From Vicingaceae bacterium (GTDB lineage Bacteria; Bacteroidota; Bacteroidia; Flavobacteriales_E; Vicingaceae), in the NCBI GenBank assembly GCA_028336925.1, contig JAOKVV010000002.1:62001-126000 (forward strand): a stretch of 64,000 bases of DNA, read 5' to 3'. Both the position numbers and the translations under genes were made by a program. The notes beneath the pieces are model-generated. The model did not search any database, was not told where the DNA came from, and saw only the letters and a list, made by a program, of their open reading frames with translations. Of the stretch, positions 61,416 through 64,000 are shown piece by piece; position 1 is the first letter of the stretch, and each line of letters begins with the position of its first letter.

Positions 61416-63541
61416 ACTTCTTTCATACTTAATTGAATCCTTTTTCTGGCTTCATCTACTTCAATCACTTTTACCCTTACTGCTTGTTGCAGCGTTACTA
61501 CCTCATTTGGGTTTGCTACAAACTGATTTGCTAAATGAGAAATGTGAACCAAGCCATCTTGCTTAACGCCAATATCAACAAACGCACCAAAATTAGTAAT
61601 GTTTGTCACTAAGCCGGGTAAAATCATTCCCACTCTAAGATCGGTAATTTTACTAACTGTTTGGTCAAACTCAAATCGTTTGATGGCTTTACGTGGATCT
61701 CTAGCAGGTTTTTTAAGCTCTGTTTTTAAATCAGAAAGTGTAGGTAAACCAATTTCATTATCAATGAAATCAGCTAATTTCAATTGTTCGATGGCTGATT
61801 CATTTCTAACAATTTCTGCCACTGATAATCCTACTGATTTAGCCATTTTTTTTACGAGCTCATATCGCTCTGGATGAACTGAGGAATTATCTAAAGGATT
61901 CTTGCCATCGCTAATTCTTAAAAACCCGGCAGCTTGCTCGTAAGATTTAGCACCCATTCCTTTAATTTTTTGTAACTCTTTTCGACTTGTAAACTTTCCG
62001 TTTTCTGATCGGTAGTCTACAATTCGTTGAGCTAACTGAGGACCAAGCCCTGAAATATACTGCAGTAAATGCTGAGAAGCTGAATTCAAATCTACACCCA
62101 CCTTATTTACACAACTTTCCACAACTCTATCCAAGCCTTCGTTTAAGTTTTTTTGATCCACATCATGCTGGTATTGACCAATTCCAATTGACTTAGCATC
62201 TATTTTAACTAACTCAGCCAATGGATCCATTAATCTCCTACCAATAGAAATAGCACCGCGCACAGTAACATCATACTCCGGAAACTCATCACGAGCAACT
62301 TTAGAAGCCGAATAAATTGATGCTCCACTTTCGTTTACCACATAAACTTCAACCGGATCGTTAAAGCGCATTTTTTGAATAAATCGTTCCGTTTCTCTGC
62401 CTGCAGTTCCATTTCCTATTGCAATTGCTTGTACTTTATATCTACTTACAATGGTATTTATCTTCTTAGCAGCCATAGTATCTTGGTTCTGTGGTGGATG
62501 TGGATAAATGGTTTCATTGAACATCAAATCACCCAAACTATTTAAGCAAACTATCTTACAGCCAGTTCTAAAACCAGGATCGATTGCCATAATGTTTTTC
62601 TGACCTAAAGGTGGAGCTAATAATAATTGACGCAAATTTTCAGCAAACACTTTTATCGCTTCTTCATCTGCTTTTGCCTTATACGTATTCTTAAATTCTG
62701 TTTCTATTGATGAACTAATTAATCGCTTATAGGCATCTTTACTTGCTTCCTGTAGTTGCGTTCTTAAATCTGAGTAATTAGTTTTAACAATTGCTTGCTC
62801 TATTTTTTCAAGAGCCTCCTCTTGGTCAATAGAAATTTTACACCTTAAAAAGCCTTCATTTTCACCTCTTGAAATTGCTAAAAATCGATGAGATGGAATC
62901 CGCTTTAATGGCTCGCTCCAATCAAAATAATCTTTAAACTTTTCTCCTTCGGCCTCTTTTCCTTTCACTAAAGTAGATGAGATAATAGCCTTGCGTTCAA
63001 ATAACCATCGAATATTGCGTCTGATATATTCATTTTCATTAATCCATTCAGCAATAATATCTTTCGCTCCCTTTAGTGCATCTTCTATTGAATCTACCTC
63101 ATTGTTTAGAAACCGCTCAGCAGTAGATTCTAAGTCAGTTAAATTTTGAGCCATCATCATTCTTGCTAAAGGTTCTAAACCCAAGGCTTTTGCTTTGTCT
63201 CCTTTAGTGGTGCGCTTCTGTTTGAAAGGCAAATAAATATCCTCCAAAGGCACCAAATCATCACAAGCTACAATTTTCCTTTCAAGCTCATCAGTTAGTT
63301 TACCTTGTTCGCCAATAGCTTTTAATATGGTTTCTTTTCGCTTTTCAATCTCCTTGAATTTTAGCGAAGCCTGCTGAATTTCTTCAATTTGAACTTCATC
63401 CAGATTTCCTGTTAGCTCTTTTCTATATCGAGCAATAAAAGGCAAAGTAGCTCCAGATTCGAGTAGCTCAATTGTATTTTTAATCGACAATTCAGGCAAT
63501 TTAGTAGAAGAAATACAATACTTTATGTGATTTTTTATCAT
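61412..63541 (-). CDS. tex: Tex family transcription accessory protein
   Basis: The 709-residue protein is a full Tex: an N-terminal helical domain (SGATLPFIARYRKEL), a YqgF-like RNase H fold (AIDPGFRTGCKIV and AIGNGTAGRETERF), a helix-hairpin-helix region (GPQLAQRIVDYRSENG) and a C-terminal S1 RNA-binding domain (MILPGLVTNITNFGAFVDIGVKQDGLVHIS). Tex binds nucleic acid and affects transcription and stress responses. I chose the ATG at 63541 rather than 63562, matching the family N-terminus. It is the first gene of a three-gene transcript. Confidence 0.96.
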   Translation of the reverse strand: MIKNHIKYCISSTKLPELSIKNTIELLESGATLPFIARYRKELTGNLDEVQIEEIQQASLKFKEIEKRKETILKAIGEQGKLTDELERKIVACDDLVPLEDIYLPFKQKRTTKGDKAKALGLEPLARMMMAQNLTDLESTAERFLNNEVDSIEDALKGAKDIIAEWINENEYIRRNIRWLFERKAIISSTLVKGKEAEGEKFKDYFDWSEPLKRIPSHRFLAISRGENEGFLRCKISIDQEEALEKIEQAIVKTNYSDLRTQLQEASKDAYKRLISSSIETEFKNTYKAKADEEAIKVFAENLRQLLLAPPLGQKNIMAIDPGFRTGCKIVCLNSLGDLMFNETIYPHPPQNQDTMAAKKINTIVSRYKVQAIAIGNGTAGRETERFIQKMRFNDPVEVYVVNESGASIYSASKVARDEFPEYDVTVRGAISIGRRLMDPLAELVKIDAKSIGIGQYQHDVDQKNLNEGLDRVVESCVNKVGVDLNSASQHLLQYISGLGPQLAQRIVDYRSENGKFTSRKELQKIKGMGAKSYEQAAGFLRISDGKNPLDNSSVHPERYELVKKMAKSVGLSVAEIVRNESAIEQLKLADFIDNEIGLPTLSDLKTELKKPARDPRKAIKRFEFDQTVSKITDLRVGMILPGLVTNITNFGAFVDIGVKQDGLVHISHLANQFVANPNEVVTLQQAVRVKVIEVDEARKRIQLSMKEV

Positions 63542-63594
63542 TTTTATTAAACTTATATTCAAGTTAAAATGGTAACTTTAAATCGCGAATTTAA

Positions 63595-63602
63595 TAGATT
63601 TG
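63595..63602 (+). promoter_or_regulatory. Candidate -7 box for msrB
   Basis: TAGATTTG, an exact TAnnTTTG match, lies 35 nt before the msrB start. Confidence 0.4.
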
Positions 63603-63637
63603 TACCGCTATTAGATGATTAATTAAATCCAATCAAG

Positions 63638-64000
63638 ATGAATAAGCTATTTTTTACAGCATTTCTAATCTCTATTTTCATTAACTCTTGTGCTCAAGAC
63701 TCTCACAATAATGAGCTAAGAATATCGGAAAAGGTAACCCTTCGCATGGTAAAAACTGACGAAGAATATAAAAAAATTCTTCCAGATGATGTTTATTATG
63801 TAGCAAGAGAAGAAGGTACCGAGAGACCATTTACAGGTCAATATGTAGATTTTAAAGCGGATGGTGTGTTCACTTGCCGTGTTTGCGGAAATCCGCTGTT
63901 TGATTCTAAAACAAAATTCAAATCAGGCACCGGATGGCCAAGTTTTTATGACTATAGCTCTTCAGAATCATTAAAAGAAGAAGAAGATAATAAATTAGGA
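63638..64000 (+). CDS. msrB: Peptide-methionine (R)-S-oxide reductase, lipoprotein form, C-terminus cut by window edge
   Basis: A frame open to the right edge gives 121 residues of MsrB, which reduces methionine-R-sulfoxide in proteins. After a lipoprotein-type leader (FLISIFINSC, then AQDSHNNE) come the MsrB start TDEEYKKILPDDVYYVARE and the first zinc pair in TCRVCGNPLF, then FKSGTGWPSFYD. The resolving/catalytic Cys region and second zinc pair are beyond the window. The lipobox suggests the protein is exported and anchored, acting on oxidised proteins in the envelope. Confidence 0.93.
   Translation, partial: MNKLFFTAFLISIFINSCAQDSHNNELRISEKVTLRMVKTDEEYKKILPDDVYYVAREEGTERPFTGQYVDFKADGVFTCRVCGNPLFDSKTKFKSGTGWPSFYDYSSSESLKEEEDNKLG

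Noticed and set aside
1-64000. CRISPR arrays, tRNA or rRNA genes, prophage, riboswitches
   Set aside because: No regularly spaced repeats, no tRNA cloverleaf in the intergenic spaces, no phage genes and no recognised riboswitch fold were seen. A tRNA or RNA-family scan would settle this more firmly.

Overview
The window is a chromosomal segment of a low-GC member of the Bacteroidota, most like a marine or free-living Flavobacteriales-type organism. The grounds are three proteins with type IX secretion (T9SS) type A C-terminal sorting domains, two S46 dipeptidyl-peptidases, families largely restricted to this phylum (GWxTD, DUF4783, DUF4834, the bacillithiol-system protein YtxJ), near-absence of Shine-Dalgarno sequences, and repeated TAnnTTTG boxes upstream of genes, which is the -7 element of the Bacteroidetes sigma factor. 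I see no rRNA or tRNA gene, CRISPR array, prophage or intact insertion sequence. Gene density is high and nearly all the DNA is coding.

Layout. 1-4.3 kb: a truncated Gfo/Idh/MocA sugar dehydrogenase at the left edge, then galE, rlmH, a DUF4783 protein, nadC and a YihY/BrkB membrane protein. 4.3-13.9 kb: a surface-polysaccharide cluster on the minus strand, transcribed from sulfotransferase through glycosyltransferase, two left-handed beta-helix acyltransferases, NDP-sugar epimerase, PLP aminotransferase, a reversed-order HldE-like fusion (nucleotidyltransferase then PfkB kinase) and a HAD protein to a flippase. Upstream on the same strand lie a YfhO-type membrane protein, DUF4834 and carB (13.9-19.7 kb). 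19.8-24.6 kb: a large T9SS beta-propeller protein, an outer-membrane-type protein, OsmC, and a two-gene unit of ytxJ with a 41-residue lipoprotein. 24.7-33 kb: ung, a BamA/TamA-type outer membrane protein, an L,D-transpeptidase, then a compact run of GWxTD lipoprotein, rlmB, GT39 glycosyltransferase and a PlsC-type acyltransferase. 33-37 kb: VOC protein, short-chain dehydrogenase, TIGR04283-type glycosyltransferase, DUF547 protein and rhodanese.

37-54.7 kb is rich in secreted proteins for protein digestion: a T9SS propeller/PKD protein, an S46 peptidase with the DPP7-type Gly, a GlmU-like protein, a T9SS subtilase, an S46 peptidase with the DPP11-type Arg, a pair of uncharacterised genes, an MscS channel and an S37-type peptidase. 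Together the exported peptidases suggest growth on proteins and peptides: the subtilase outside the cell makes oligopeptides, the two S46 enzymes remove dipeptides of complementary specificity, and the S37-like enzyme may remove tri- or dipeptides. 54.7-59.6 kb holds DNA-repair genes (uvrB facing dinB, with dinB translationally coupled to a membrane-anchored MutS-family ATPase). The end carries a YceI protein behind two tandem palindromes, a tex operon with two small secreted proteins, and a truncated msrB lipoprotein at the right edge.

I did not find a single clear-cut new system. The best leads are the YceI operator pair, the membrane MutS-like/DinB coupling, the reversed HldE-like fusion in the sulfated-polysaccharide cluster, the small lipoprotein/YtxJ unit, and the uncharacterised pair at 50.6-52.1 kb.
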